From positions 1,364,001 to 1,428,000 of the forward strand of contig NW_017386025.1 of NCBI RefSeq assembly GCF_000237925.1: a stretch of DNA of 64,000 nucleotides, written 5' to 3'. The DNA is from Schistosoma mansoni (Eukaryota; Platyhelminthes; Trematoda; Strigeidida; Schistosomatidae). The notes below the pieces were generated by a model, which was not told the origin of the DNA, searched no databases, and worked only from the letters and a program-made list of their open reading frames with translations. This document shows, piece by piece, positions 33,741 to 45,240 of the stretch. The translations under genes were made by a program, and so were the position numbers. The stretch's first letter is position 1, and every line of letters begins with the position of its first letter.

Positions 33741-35870
33741 GGTAATATTAGACATCGATGAAGAGATTTTCACTGAAGAATACATTAATGTAGTTAAATA
33801 GATAAACAAATAGACAGATAGATAACCGGTTCGAAACAATGTGATCAGAACAGGTCTCAAGTTGAATTTGTGAAATAAATTTTTAATGCTCACTTCTGGA
33901 TAACATAAGCTCTGATAATGTTGTCCAAAACATCAGCATCGTCCATCATTTACACCAGAACTAGCTTAAAGAACGATAACAGCAAAACCTTAATCCATTA
34001 TGCAAATCCATTGACATATACAATAACAATCAAGTAGGCAAGTACTGGTATAACCATCTATCTGTGATTCCTATTTCTTGAATAAATAAACTTAGGTTAA
34101 TAATTTGATTAAAATATACGTAGAAGTAGGATGATATTTCACCTGAACTATTTTCAGCGTTTCACAAAAAGCAGTTTCTTTATCCTTCTGTCTATATTTA
34201 TGATTGCAGAGGAAATTTTCACGATACTTTTTTCTTCATTCCTTTCTTCTCGTTATGTAATGTAAAAATCTATCAATATATTTTCATCTATGTACCAGAA
34301 GCGCCATAATTTTAAGAAACATTTTTCCAAAAGAATACTCCACACTTATCGTTGAACTTCAATGCCGTTTTTAGTACTTTCATCATTTGTAAGTCACCGA
34401 CTACCATCTATTTTTATGAATTTGTTGGAATATCTGATTTTCTTTATCACTCGATCAATGGTTACTAGAATTTCGAAACCTAGACCTAAGGTGGAAGTTC
34501 TTCCGCGAGAAATCTACCTTCGACATGGTTTTTGATATTTAAAGCCTCGAATTTACTAACAAGTAATAATTTTAGTAAAAACCTAAATTAAATTTCATAC
34601 GGTCTTGTGATTTTATAACTTTATTTTTCCGAATTTTGTTTCATGTATATACTACTTTATTACTATTAAGTAGTCTAAATATGATTTGTGATTTTACCAT
34701 GTTGCACTAACATCCTTACCTTATTTGACATCCTTCTAATTCTAATATTTATATAAAGACTATGTGATCTACAAAACTTTCATCTTAGAATAGTGCACAT
34801 TGAAAGTTAGTACCTACTTTTTACACCGCAAATATATCTTTACATTTTCAGTATAAGCAGCCATTACTTGATATCTTAAAGATTGTATCAAACAGTTTTA
34901 AATTAACGTTTCTGTTCAACTGTTCTCGGTAGTAATGATGATGTAGCAGTGTCATGAACACTTAAAACTAAATGGCTTGAACAAAATCAGTCACTCCATT
35001 TATTGTTGAACTGGCAGATCGTTTAGGCCAAAAATTATGTGAAATAGATTGTAAACCAGAAGTGAAGAAATGTGCATATGAGTTCAAGGAAATATATATT
35101 TAACATCATTGATTAATTCTCAACTATTTAATATAAAACAATTACTTATTTTCAGCTTAATATATATGAACCAATGATGATTGTTCTTCGATCCAACATT
35201 AGGTTGAAATCAAAGAAGCATTACCTTTTCATCATGAACTTTGGTCATTATTACCAACGATAAAAGAGAAATGTAGGAAGAAACCATAGGTGATGGTTTC
35301 AGTAAACATAGTATATACAAGAGAAAGAGGAAAATCTAGGAAAGAAGAATAAACTGACAATGATTTCTAGTGCTTCTGATTTTAGACTTAAAAAGAGAAA
35401 ATTATAGGATCAAAGTGATATAACTGCTTAACATTGATACGTTAAACATGAAATACTGAAATTCATATTACAAAAAGGTGAAGATGTAGACTAAAGATAG
35501 AAATAGATTTTATTCACCCCACAAACACATGAAAACCATTTACTAACCAAATGAACTAATTCATTTACCGACTAAACAGGCATTTGATGATCAGTTAGTA
35601 AATATCATACATTACTGAGATAGTGGGTATATAAAAGTGAATTCTTCTGTTCAATTTATATTGTAGTATCGGTTACTACGTTAAGCCCATATACCTTATT
35701 TTAGCTTCTGACAGGTCAATTTACCCATTCTTCTTGAGTAGAGTTTTGACCTTGTTAATTATTAACTTACCAACCCTGACTGTTTCTGTATGAGCGTATA
35801 TGTGTATACATCTTATCCTACCCATCACATGTATGTAGCTTATTTTTGTGTGACTATAAATATTGATTAA
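33741..35870. other. No gene seen
   Basis: About 2 kb of AT-rich sequence. No exon with credible splice ends, and no recognised repeat apart from scattered AT tracts. Confidence 0.4.
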
Positions 35871-35879
35871 CGCTTGAAC

Positions 35880-36153
35880 CAATGGAGCCTTCACGCCTTC
35901 ACCAGGCGTCATTTCGCTTCCCTCCCTTCTATGCGCTTCATCCCTCTCATTTCCTGTCCAGATCATTGAGTATACAAAATATATGTATTCAAAAATCCAT
36001 TCTCGTATTGAAATCATTTAATTCCGTTATTCATCAACGCGATTTAAGTCGAGTATTATACACGAGGATTGTCAATACATATATTTCAATAATCATTCAT
36101 ACGATCCAACTGGAGTCAGATATAAAGGTTACTAAAGTGGTGAGCCCGTAGAC
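35880..36153 (+). mobile_element. LTR-like fragment followed by a primer-site-like sequence
   Basis: GTATTCAAAAATCCATTCTC, CGTTATTCATCAACGCGATT and TAAGTCGAGTATTATACACG match the right arm of the insertion at 30250-31418. The match runs to CAACTGGAGTCAGA and is followed by TGGTGAGCCCGTA (about 36139-36151), the same primer-site-like start as in the whole gypsy element at 13.99 kb. I infer an LTR end of a gypsy-type family; only a broken piece remains. Confidence 0.45.
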
Positions 36154-36969
36154 AGTATCGTGCAGGCTAATTGTCATCGAAATGAAGGGCCACAAGATAA
36201 CAATAATCCTACATATTATACTGAACGGATATTCTATTCAATTAATACAATACAATGTTATATTGATTCAATATCATAGTGAAATAAACTATGACCTTAC
36301 ATTTTATCTAGTTCTAGCAAACAGTAACTCTTCAATTGCTTATTATTCCATCGAAATAGCTTCTACAAAAATTGTATATTAAATAACTCGAATAGAAGCA
36401 TACATAATATATTATACTACTATGTACTACGTACTAAATACCTGAGTGAAATAAAATGAATATTAAACTGAACGGATATCACACTGAGTTAAAAGTAAAA
36501 TGAACAATATACTAATTAAATATCACACTAAATTAGCATATGATTTCACGTTTATTTTGTCCTAACACAAAGTATGAACAGATCCATTTAGATAAATTTT
36601 CAGGTCATTGTAACTAACATATAGTTAATACAATTGAAGTCAAAGAGTGTAAAATATATTATTTGATCCACATTAGACTAACCAATGTCAGTTAACTACG
36701 AAGTTCCAGTGTATTCAAAACTTACATACTGAAACAGCAAGTTGATAAGTTTTAATTACTAAGTGTGTACAGATTTTAAATCTCAAAGAGCGCCCATGTC
36801 TAGGTTATGGGAAATGGTAAAAAAGAATTCTATCGATGGAAATCCAAGATGATGGCCGACTAATTAAAGTACTCAATAATGAAACATTCGATGAAGGTCG
36901 CAACTCCCAAACGGTTACGTATTTATTATTATTTATTTAAACACATAAATATTGGTACAAAGGGACGAC

Positions 36970-36992
36970 AGATATATATATATATATATATG
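36970..36992. repeat. (AT)n microsatellite
   Basis: About eleven AT dinucleotides just left of the GC-rich block. Confidence 0.9.
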
Positions 36993-37014
36993 CGCCACAC
37001 AAATCTCATTTGAT

Positions 37015-37445
37015 TTGTCTGAGGGCTATGATAATGCCCGTGTGCCCGAACCGAAGCAGGTGGTTTTCTTAGAAGACCACACCCGGAGCCTTTGACCTAA
37101 AGGTCTGATCCATAAGGCAGTGGAGCATCGTGAGGAGATGCAGTCCCAAGGTAGCTGATGACCAACAATTGGTTCATACGCCATTCGTTCCCTCAGGATA
37201 CTGGAGCCCATGTGCACCATTTGTTTGGAATCAGGGTTTTCCAACTCCCCTAGGTGGAACCTCCGTGTCCACTAACCCGGTTAAAGCGCCAGACATTCCC
37301 TTTTCGTCCCCTCAATCTCGTAAAAAACACCTCCATCACGAGAAGGCAGTGAGTAGGACTTCCGTGGTAGAGGCTATATACACGTGGCCATGTGAGAGCA
37401 TTTCGAGAGGGAGAGCGGACTCTCCCCACTCTCAGCCGTACTAGG
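37015..37445. other. GC-rich block A, probable old repeat
   Basis: About 430 bp of roughly balanced base composition in very AT-rich surroundings, with phrases such as GGAGCCTTTGACCTAAAGG and TCCAACTCCCCTAGGTGGA. Open frames on both strands (37130-37444 plus, 37026-37244 minus) look incidental. It resembles untranslated LINE sequence in style, but I cannot place it. Confidence 0.45.
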
Positions 37446-37663
37446 GCATACTGATTGCTCTACGTAACAAAAGTTTGATCTGACACAGTAATACGAAGTT
37501 AATCTAGGTCAATATTGATGTTTTGAAATGCTAGAGAATATCTTTTCCAAACATTCAATTTTGCTCAATTCGAACTAGTAAACACCGGAATAGTTTACAC
37601 ATCGTCCCTAAAGCCAATAAAATAGTGCAAACTGATGTATTAGTAGTATAAATAAACTAGAAA

Positions 37664-37664
<1 letters not shown>

Positions 37665-37700
<36 letters not shown>
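37665..37700. repeat. (AT)n microsatellite
   Basis: About 17 AT dinucleotides. Confidence 0.93.
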
Positions 37701-37701
<1 letters not shown>

Positions 37702-38189
37702 ACGCTGTTTTGGGAATAAAATTCCTACCAAATAGTCTTCTGTCTTCTCTCTTGCATCGAAGCGGGTTCGATCGTTCGAGTACTCTAGTAGTACACGGCA
37801 TAGCAAGAATTTAAAGCTCTAGATATAACAGTATCTTTGATCTGTGGAATTGATTGGCCTTTAATTATATTTTAAGAAAAAATTAATCATTTTTCATTGT
37901 ACCTCCTTTTTTTAATGGATAGTTGATTTTATGACATAACATATATATATATCTTTATCTAGTAAATTATTGATTTATCACTGTGGACTACAACACAGTT
38001 TAATGTGTAAATATCTGACTATTAATCAATGTAAATTATGCCAAAAAAAAAACGAGTATATAAAATGAGTTTACCCTAAAGAAGTCCAGACACATTTGCT
38101 GGACGAAACGTTGTTATTATTTTAAAATTTCAATCGCTGAGATTATTTCAAATACAATTTTTACATATAATAACTATTCAAGTAATGTA

Positions 38190-38362
38190 AGTAAAGATGG
38201 ATATACTGTGCGTATTGCCTCGATATAGCCTTATTTCACAAGCATTGTAAGCTATATCGAGGCAATACGCACAGTATGCACATATGCCAATTAGAGACTG
38301 ACCAGTTGTAGTCCTAAACATCAATGGGAAGATTCAAACAAACAACACTAAGTGAACTTATT
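38190..38362 (-). repeat. Sm-alpha SINE tail with a palindromic junction
   Basis: The minus-orientation tail runs from about 38250 (AGCTATATCGAGGCAATACG) to 38362. In front of it lies an inverted 40-bp copy of the same segment (38203-38242), so the two face each other across CATTGTAAGC. No tRNA-like head or hammerhead is left. Confidence 0.75.
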
Positions 38363-39275
38363 CAAATATTGGTTTCAATTTTTGTCTTCACTATCAAATA
38401 GATCCCCATCTATTGTTTTCATTTTTATATTTGCATCATAAAACTTATGGTTTCAAGTAACCAGTTTCAGTTATATACTGTGACAACAACTGTAAGCATA
38501 TTTTCAAGGGTCAATAAGAAATCATCATCTGTACCAATTTACATGTTCCAATTTACATTATGGAAACGATAATAGTTTCTAGTATCAAGCAATTCAGTTT
38601 TGTTGTTACTACAGTTGGCCACATTATTTACTCATGTGTTTTTTTATATACAATTAATCACTACAATAAATATTTCAATCAACAAAAAGAGGTAGAGTAG
38701 GAACAGAACAGATTGAAACCCTTTTTACTGGTTTTTAACAACAATGACAGGTAATCAATGTTGTGCTGACCTATGTCAAATCTGTTTTTTTTAAGTCACA
38801 CAATAAAAATCTATAACAAACAGTAAACTGTTTGTAGTAATATCTAATTTGTGCTAAGGGTTTTGTGCTGTAGTTGAACAAACAGAGTTGAATTAAATAA
38901 TTTTTTTTATTAATTTTCAACCTATTTCGTTTATCTATTCCATAATTATGATGAATAATGCTGGATTCATTTCACACTGAATTAAAATCTCAATGAGCCC
39001 CGTTGTATAGTAAAAAAATGATTGTGACCTTGCGTGCACTATATTTGGTATAAGGACCTGAAACAATTTACAGCTATTATGATTGGTTGATAAGTAACCA
39101 ATGGTAGCCCGTAGCAACATAATATAAACGTTTGATCATCCTCGTTTAGCTCATTATTTCAAATTGCACTTGTTATCTTATTGGTAAGTTGAATATTCGT
39201 TTAGCGTTTTCAGTGTATAGTATTATAATATATATTATGAGACTCTCGAGGACTACTCCACATAGGAATCAGTTG
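38363..39275. other. No gene seen
   Basis: AT-rich; no exon-like frame supported. Confidence 0.35.
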
Positions 39276-39277
39276 AA

Positions 39278-39481
39278 ATGATCATTTTCTTATTGTTGAC
39301 TCATTTACAGACACTGAACTATATTCTAGTTTCACAATGGTTGAATGATAGGTCAAACTTTGGAGAGGATAAATACAAAAGTTACTTCCACTATAATATA
39401 TCGACTCTATATGGTAGAAACGAAAGTAAAATGTTGAAAACCACACAAAATACACTTATTCTAAATGATGCTCAAATATAA
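39278..39481 (+). CDS. Possible small secreted protein (single-exon frame)
   Basis: A 67-codon frame starts MIIFLLLTHLQTLNYILVSQ, a hydrophobic start that could be a signal peptide. It continues WLNDRSNFGEDKYKSYFHYN, with two N-glycosylation sites (NIS, NES), and ends LILNDAQI. CATTTACAG within it could also be an acceptor. It lies between genes A and B on the same strand. There is no paralogue in the window, and a chance frame cannot be excluded. Confidence 0.22.
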   Translation: MIIFLLLTHLQTLNYILVSQWLNDRSNFGEDKYKSYFHYNISTLYGRNESKMLKTTQNTLILNDAQI

Positions 39482-40675
39482 ATATCTATATACTCTAGAA
39501 ATGTGAAACTTCAATTCAATATTAAACTACATTAACATGTAAATAGAATAACAGTTAATGTTTTACAACTAAAACCACTAGTTGATGTCCTCATTCCATG
39601 GATTTAAATGATTGCATGATCTCAATCATAGAGATCATTTTAGAATAACGCATTAAACCGTTTATATATTATGTATGAATTTTAAACATCTTGTAAAATT
39701 CAAGGTTCTAAGTATATTCCATCTTTTTGATCAATATATTCGATTAAGATAACTGTTAAAAGGGATTTCGATGCTATCGTGTATTAGCAAAGTGTTTTAC
39801 TTTTCTCAATTTAGTATTTTTAAAACCATACTTTATATAAATTGTTCTACTAGTTTATTAGTTTGCCACTAATTTAAATATCATAATTTCTTGTATAAAA
39901 TGATATCCTCCCAAGCTATTCGATCATTTCTAAATCTACATTTCAAACAGTTATATCCATAGAATCTACTCAAATCTGTACAAAATATGTAGAATAGTTT
40001 AATTAGCTATTAAACCTTTAGGCTGTCAGTTCAATTATGTACTAAATGTTCTACTTAGCTTTAACAACAAACAATTGTCCTAATAATATTGGTGTAATAT
40101 GAGAATTATCTTCAGCTTAGTTAAAATCATGAAAAGAGCACATAAATATACTTTTTATAGTATTCAGGCGTATTCATGTGTTACATCACCATATTGCCGA
40201 TCGTCATTTTGGGATATTTCGGTTCCATTAAAAGTTAACAGAAGAAAGTGACTGACGTTGTTGAATAACAATTATGTTTGATAGACGTGTATAGTTCTTT
40301 GACGATTTCCATAAGAATCTATTGAACAAAGATGAACGTTAAGTGAATTTTTTTTTAATAAAATTTACCATTTAAAGATTTCCAAAAGACACTCACTAGA
40401 ATAATTAATCAAGAACAAATGTGGGATTCTCAAATAAATTTCCCTATTGTTGACACTGTATAACACTTTAACAAGATGACTGTCAGTCGTAGGCATATTG
40501 TATTTAACCTAATCATATCAAACTAATGTATAAGTGATTTGTTCATTACAGTATTATTGAAATGATGTCATTTAGTTAATATAACATTATCTTTAATACT
40601 ATTCTTCTATTATTCAACTTATCTAATTCTATTTCTTTCATTTGATTCAAGATATTAGAAGAAAAATTCATTCCA
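39482..40675. other. No gene seen; 5' flank of gene B
   Basis: AT-rich intergenic stretch. The last hundred bases would hold the promoter and short 5' UTR of gene B. Confidence 0.35.
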
Positions 40676-40757
40676 ATGGTCATCAATATTAAATTGCTAT
40701 CTGTCCTATGCTTATTCACTTATGTGAATGCAGGTTTATTAAAAGCATTGACTATAG
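40676..40757 (+). CDS. Gene B exon 1 (signal peptide)
   Basis: Eighty-two nt, phase-1 donor GGTAAGATTA, parallel to gene A exon 1. The hydrophobic core LLSVLCLFTYV is followed by the NAG cut-site context. Confidence 0.78.
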
Positions 40758-43172
40758 GTAAGATTATTTTAAATGGACGATTGTTAAACTGATTCTATCA
40801 AGAATATTCTCTTCCTTTTTTTTCTTTCAATATTTATCATCTGGTGACATATTGTAGATTCTAAATCTTCGCTACATATCAGTAATGATATAAAATAACC
40901 TAGACAACAAATTTCTAAATTATCCTTGAAAAATGTTAATTAAATTTTGAATATTCAATGTTCAATGTTTATATCATAACAGAAATCATCTATAAGAACT
41001 TTTAGCTAAATTAGAGCGAATAGTTTCACAGTATATGTGCGCCAAGTTGATGTAAGACATTAAATAGGAATAATATATGTGTAAAATCTCAGCGTATGAA
41101 TTTGAAGTAAAAAAATCCAACTTTTCTTTCTGATTGAGTTTTGTTCTCTGAGCTGGATGGTTTGGTGGTGGAGCTTTCATCGTCCTTCTGAACGACATCA
41201 TCAGCACAAACTTTGGGTAGACTTCTAATCCAATGTTTCGCCCGGCAGTCTGGTCCAAGCTTTTTCAAAGAAGATATTTTCTGAGATTTTACAAGTAAAT
41301 TATCCCTATTTAATGTCAGAAATCATCTAGTTAGGAAGTTGCTATTCATTTATTTGTAAATCACTATCTAAATGATATTTCACAACAAAATTCGATGTTC
41401 ATTCAATTAAAATCATAAAAAGACGATTAGTGTTGACTTAGTTAGTTCAATCTTATTCTTTGAAAAGAATTGTTACAAACTAGTACCTTATATAGCGTCA
41501 CTGTGTTTCATTATCGTTATTATTATTATGCTAGCTAGTAAGAGTACTATGATATCGAATGCCTAATTTATCGAACCTTTCATATTTTATTCAATATTCA
41601 GTCAATTATGTTTAGAACAGTAAGGAAAATAGCAAAAATTCAGTTATTCAGAAAGCAGAATGATAAATTGACGATAATTAGAACAGTCCTTCCATTATTC
41701 ACATGATTAAGTAAACGAGTGATCAACACTCTAATCGACTAGTCATTCCCTCTCTTGTGTTTCTGAACACATCACTACTGAAATCAGTGAATGATATTAA
41801 GAGTGATTGATTGTAATGATTTAATAGACAGAGTATTTGTAGTGATTTTCTTCTAACTATGAAGACAGAGTGAAAGAGTCAGAGAATTGAGTAGTGAAAA
41901 TGATATGTGAGGTTTATTCCCAAATGTATTAATTGTTATACTTGCTGCAATTGTTAACATTGACAAATGTAGAAATTAAACATGTGATTGAATCTGATGA
42001 ATAACTTCAACAAACGTTTTCTTTCAAAATGTATTACAGAAGGAACTTCACCCGTCGAAAATACTGATTCCGTACAAGAAGTAAAGTCGTCAATTGTTTC
42101 TGACGTTGTTACAGAAAGTGAGGAAAGCTTGATTACAACCACAAATGAAGACAGTCATAAAGAAGGAACTTCTAGCTCGAATTCCTCTGAGTCGACAACA
42201 GTGGCTGGCGTTGCTAACATTGAAACTGTTGTTAACCTAACCTCAAATCCCCCGGAATCTACAATAGAAACTTCCGACAACGAATCAGATAGCACTGACA
42301 ACACTGATTTACTCACCACTCTGACTACAGAAACTGTTACTCTTCAGAACGATAGTGTTGTTCAAATAACTTCAGAGGGCTTAGAAAATCATACAGAAAG
42401 CACTTCTACTGTGACAAGTGGTGAAAACCATACAGATGTTGTTCATACAGAAACAGTTATATCTGATTCAACCTCAGAAAATCTTGATAACCACACAGAA
42501 ACCCCTAAAGACGCTAATACACTTCCTCGTTTGATGGAAGCTGTTGGTGACGTTTGTGAAGTGTTCGGTACTTACACAGACACACAGTCGACTGGTCCAA
42601 CTTCAGAAGACTTAGAAAATCAAACAGAAAGCACTGTTAACTCAGATATTACCCCTTCTACACTGATCCATAACGATGACGAAAGTAGTACCGATGAATC
42701 TCCAGTAGAGTCAACTTCAGAAAGTGTTGATATTGAAGCAAAAACAGTCACGGAAACAGCTAGATATCCTAATAATTTGACAAAATTAATTGTTAGCCTT
42801 TGCAACGTGTACACTAACATGAATAAAAGTGTCCCTGACACAACAACAGAACCTTCCGAAACCATCACACAAACTGAGACAAACAACGTCACTGAGTCAG
42901 AAACCGAGTCTACTAACAATGAAACACAAAGTGTTTCCATTATTGACATAGGTACTGAAGGTGAAAATGAAACAGGCACAAGCACTAAACAACCAATTAT
43001 TAATGGAACAGTATTGAATGGTTTAGATATTTCTACTAAAAAGAATAAAAAGTGCAAAACAAAGGTATCAGATGAAACAGAGTGTGAAAGCGAATCGGAA
43101 ACTGAAGATAATAAAGAAGAATCCGATAAGGATGATAATTCTGACAGTGATAATGAAGACGATGAAGATTGA
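40676..43172 (+). CDS. Gene B: secreted acidic Ser/Thr/Glu-rich glycoprotein, two exons
   Basis: Exon 1 (40676-40757) encodes MVINIKLLSVLCLFTYVNAG and LLKALTI, a signal peptide, ending in phase 1 at a GTAAGA donor. Exon 2 (42040-43172) follows the acceptor TGTATTACAG; the junction restores GAA, and the frame reads EGTSPVENTDSVQEVKSSIV and onward to DSDNEDDED, stop. The total is about 403 aa. The mature part has 14 N-X-S/T sites and dense Ser/Thr, four related TSExLxN-type segments, two similar Cys-bearing stretches (LPRLMEAVGDVCEVFGTY and LTKLIVSLCNVYTNMN), a KKNKKCKTK basic spot and a highly acidic C-terminus. AATAAA lies 5 nt after the stop. The style fits mucin-like or micro-exon-gene-like secretions of schistosome glands; that is inference. 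No homologue is recognised. Confidence 0.75.
40986..41285 (-). repeat. Dispersed repeat R2, copy 2 (long form) in the intron of gene B
   Basis: The minus strand reads GCTTGGACCAGACTGCCGGG through AGGACGATGAAAGCTCCACC to AACTTGGCGCACATATACTG. It matches the copy at 28355-28520 at both ends and is absent from the intron of gene A. No tRNA-like box was found. Type unknown. Confidence 0.65.
41549..41999 (+). repeat. Duplicated intron block, copy in gene B
   Basis: Counterpart of 31419-31897. It ends about 40 bp before the exon 2 acceptor, so the duplication took the leader exon and nearly all of the intron but not the second exon, or the second exon was later replaced in gene A. Confidence 0.92.
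42040..43172 (+). CDS. Gene B exon 2 (acidic, glycosylation-rich)
   Basis: An uninterrupted 1133-nt exon in AT-rich surroundings, with clear protein-level repeat structure. The frame opens upstream at 41988, but the AG at 42038-42039 with the phase-1 match to exon 1 gives the better start. The antisense frame 42620-43219 is a shadow caused by low-complexity codons. Confidence 0.82.
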
Positions 43173-43176
43173 AAAC

Positions 43177-43182
43177 AATAAA
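43177..43182 (+). promoter_or_regulatory. Polyadenylation signal AATAAA of gene B
   Basis: A canonical hexamer starting 5 nt after the stop codon; the 3' UTR would be extremely short if this signal is used. Confidence 0.5.
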
Positions 43183-43524
43183 ATTGTGTTAATATTAAAC
43201 ACAATCCCTGGTGTACCAATAGATGATTTTACATTTATTCAATGCAACAAAAAAAAACAATCAATTAGCGTATTAATTTTTTTAAATTCCGCTTAAACTT
43301 TACTATTTAAACACTGAAACAAATTCTGTCAACTGATTGCAAAAGATCAATGTACTATTTAGTCATTATTTATTACATTTTATCTCTTCACAATATGCAT
43401 ATATATATTCGGTATTGGCTGAAATATAAATCTTTCCCAAATTAAACTGTATGTTTTCGTTTTAATAATTGTATATTGAACGTTGAACAATTTATCATAA
43501 AGTTAAACAAAAAAATTTCAGTAG

Positions 43525-43940
43525 GGGTTTTGTGGAGATTTAAGGAATTTTATAGTTGAATTCATGAATCAATTGAATCAATCATATGCTTACTAGTAAC
43601 TGGCTTCATGAGGTATTTCCTGGAGTTCTAATGAGAAGCAGTAACCAGTGGAGTTCAACCAGGTCTGTTGTGAGATAGCAACTCACTGAAGACAATGGTG
43701 GGTGGTTGTTCAATCTCGTGGATTGGTTGACTTTGGACATTAACATCGTTGAATGCCGAGTCAGTGGTCTAGTGGTCAAGCGCTCGCGTGCGAGACTGAT
43801 AGGTCCTGGGTTGGAATCTCTTGAGGCGGGATAGTGGATGCGCACTGCTGAGGAGTCCTATACTAGAATGAAATGGCCGTGCAGTGCTTCCAGGTTTTCC
43901 ATGCTGGTCTTGCTTCAATTGACTCATGAATTCAACTGTA
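43525..43940 (+). repeat. SINE family B (tRNA-derived, hammerhead-bearing), full length
   Basis: It starts GTAGGGGTTTTGTGGAG and includes an A-box region TCAGTGGTCTAGTGGTCAAG and a decayed B box GGGTTGGAATCTC. It ends TTGACTCATGAATTCAACTG, an inverted echo of its own left end (GTTGAATTCATGAATCAATTG at about 43554). It carries a decayed hammerhead. Confidence 0.78.
43839..43892 (+). ncRNA. Decayed hammerhead motif in SINE family B
   Basis: GCACTG CTGAGGAG is kept, but stem II and the CGAAAC core box are altered (ATGAAAT), so cleavage activity is unlikely. Confidence 0.5.
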
Positions 43941-44044
43941 AAAAAATTTCACCTAATTCTGAATAAATGTGCATCCGAAACTGAAGTGCTCAATAAAAAA
44001 ACAACTAAGATCAATTCTATTGAATTGAACATGTTCAATGTTTA

Positions 44045-44625
44045 TTAGATTTATCAGTTAGTCAGTGATCTTGAGTGCTGTTATATGTTTGAGGCGGTTT
44101 ATCACTTCCCGGTTCCCCACACCGTGGAAAGGTTCTTCTCGAGGTACCTGAAACTCGATTAGAAGTGGTCTTAGTAACCTGAGGGCGTGATCACATTGCC
44201 CAAGGGACAACTGCTTGAGGTCGGTTACATACGACCTTTCTGTGGGTAATTTTTGTGTTAGCTCCGTACTCGTTGGGACCTTACCGCCGGAGACCAATAT
44301 CCGAGGGATAAGGCGAGGTGTGCATTTTTAGGGTCGACCTTTTCTAACCCCACCCCTCCTTGTGGGAAGGCAGCATCGCTGTTATGCTGGTTTTCTGAAG
44401 GAAACAACTTACTGCCGTCACACCTCTGTACAGTCAGCAGTACGACTTGGCCTTCGGAACTTGGGTTTTCTGCTTTTAGTCTTACCGCTCTTCAACCGAC
44501 CTGTCTGGCATGGAAGGACCTTGAGGAATGATTGTTCCAGACAGTATAGCTCGATTGGCTCATCACGATAGGCAAGCCCGACCACCACGTCAAGGTAGCA
44601 GCAACGGTCGGGAATCTATCATTCA
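44045..44625. other. GC-rich block B, probable old repeat
   Basis: About 580 bp of markedly higher GC than its flanks, for example GGGACCTTACCGCCGGAGAC and TGTGGGAAGGCAGCATCGC. The frames 44058-44297 (minus) and 44362-44571 (plus) lack motifs. It is similar in composition to block A at 37.0 kb, without obvious identity. Possibly an untranslated region of a LINE. Confidence 0.45.
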
Positions 44626-45089
44626 GTCATCAAATTACAAAGATAAATTATGAAAGAAGAGATTTTTAACAAACAACAAAAAAATTATGAATATGAATAA
44701 TTAAGACATTATTTTGTCATTATAAATAATGAGATATATTTGCATAGATTGATTGGTTATCTAGAATCCGTCCTTTGACTCACTTGTGATAACATATTCT
44801 CTATGGAATCTCTGATAAATTTAGCGTCTGTTGGAGTTCCATGAAGTAACAATACAGATGTTTCTCGATTATCGGTTCTTAAATTCAGTTTTATTTGTGC
44901 TTTGAAAAGTAAATTGTTCACAAACTGTTTACTATTTCTATAGTATTTAGTTGCCCTGATAAATAAGCTGGACCATATCAGTCAACACATCTCTTGCTAC
45001 AAGCAAGTCTATTAGTTTCACTAAATGTATTATTAATGGAATATCGACTACCCAAATATTTGTCCTTGTAAGCGTAATTATAATATCAT

Positions 45090-45240
45090 TAGCAGTTAAC
45101 TTCTATGTGAAGAAAAGTGCCACATGGTCACATTTACCTAGTTGTGGCATACATTTCAGACATCAAGCATCTTCCTCGTAGCAATACAATAGTGTATTAG
45201 TTAACTTCGGCACTAACTTTGAATCTTAATTCGTTAATTT
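45090..45240 (-). mobile_element. Decayed CR1-like LINE endonuclease relic
   Basis: AAAGTGCCACATGGTCACAT, TTGTGGCATACATTTCAGAC, TCTTCCTCGTAGCAATACAA follow the same order as the endonuclease segment at 19545-19640 (GKSDHAV, LGYMPPL, YEDDVANL). Many changes make this an old copy. Confidence 0.5.

Noticed and set aside
37130-37444. 104-codon plus-strand frame in GC-rich block A
   Set aside because: Higher GC lowers stop frequency; there is an equally open frame on the other strand and no motif.
41150-41215. CTGATGA...GAAAG as a third hammerhead in repeat R2
   Set aside because: The closing base pair next to the core does not form, no stem III with a GUH cleavage site is visible, and only one copy has it.
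42620-43219. 199-codon minus-strand frame opposite gene B
   Set aside because: The Ser/Val/Leu-rich translation arises from the low-complexity codons of the acidic exon on the other strand.
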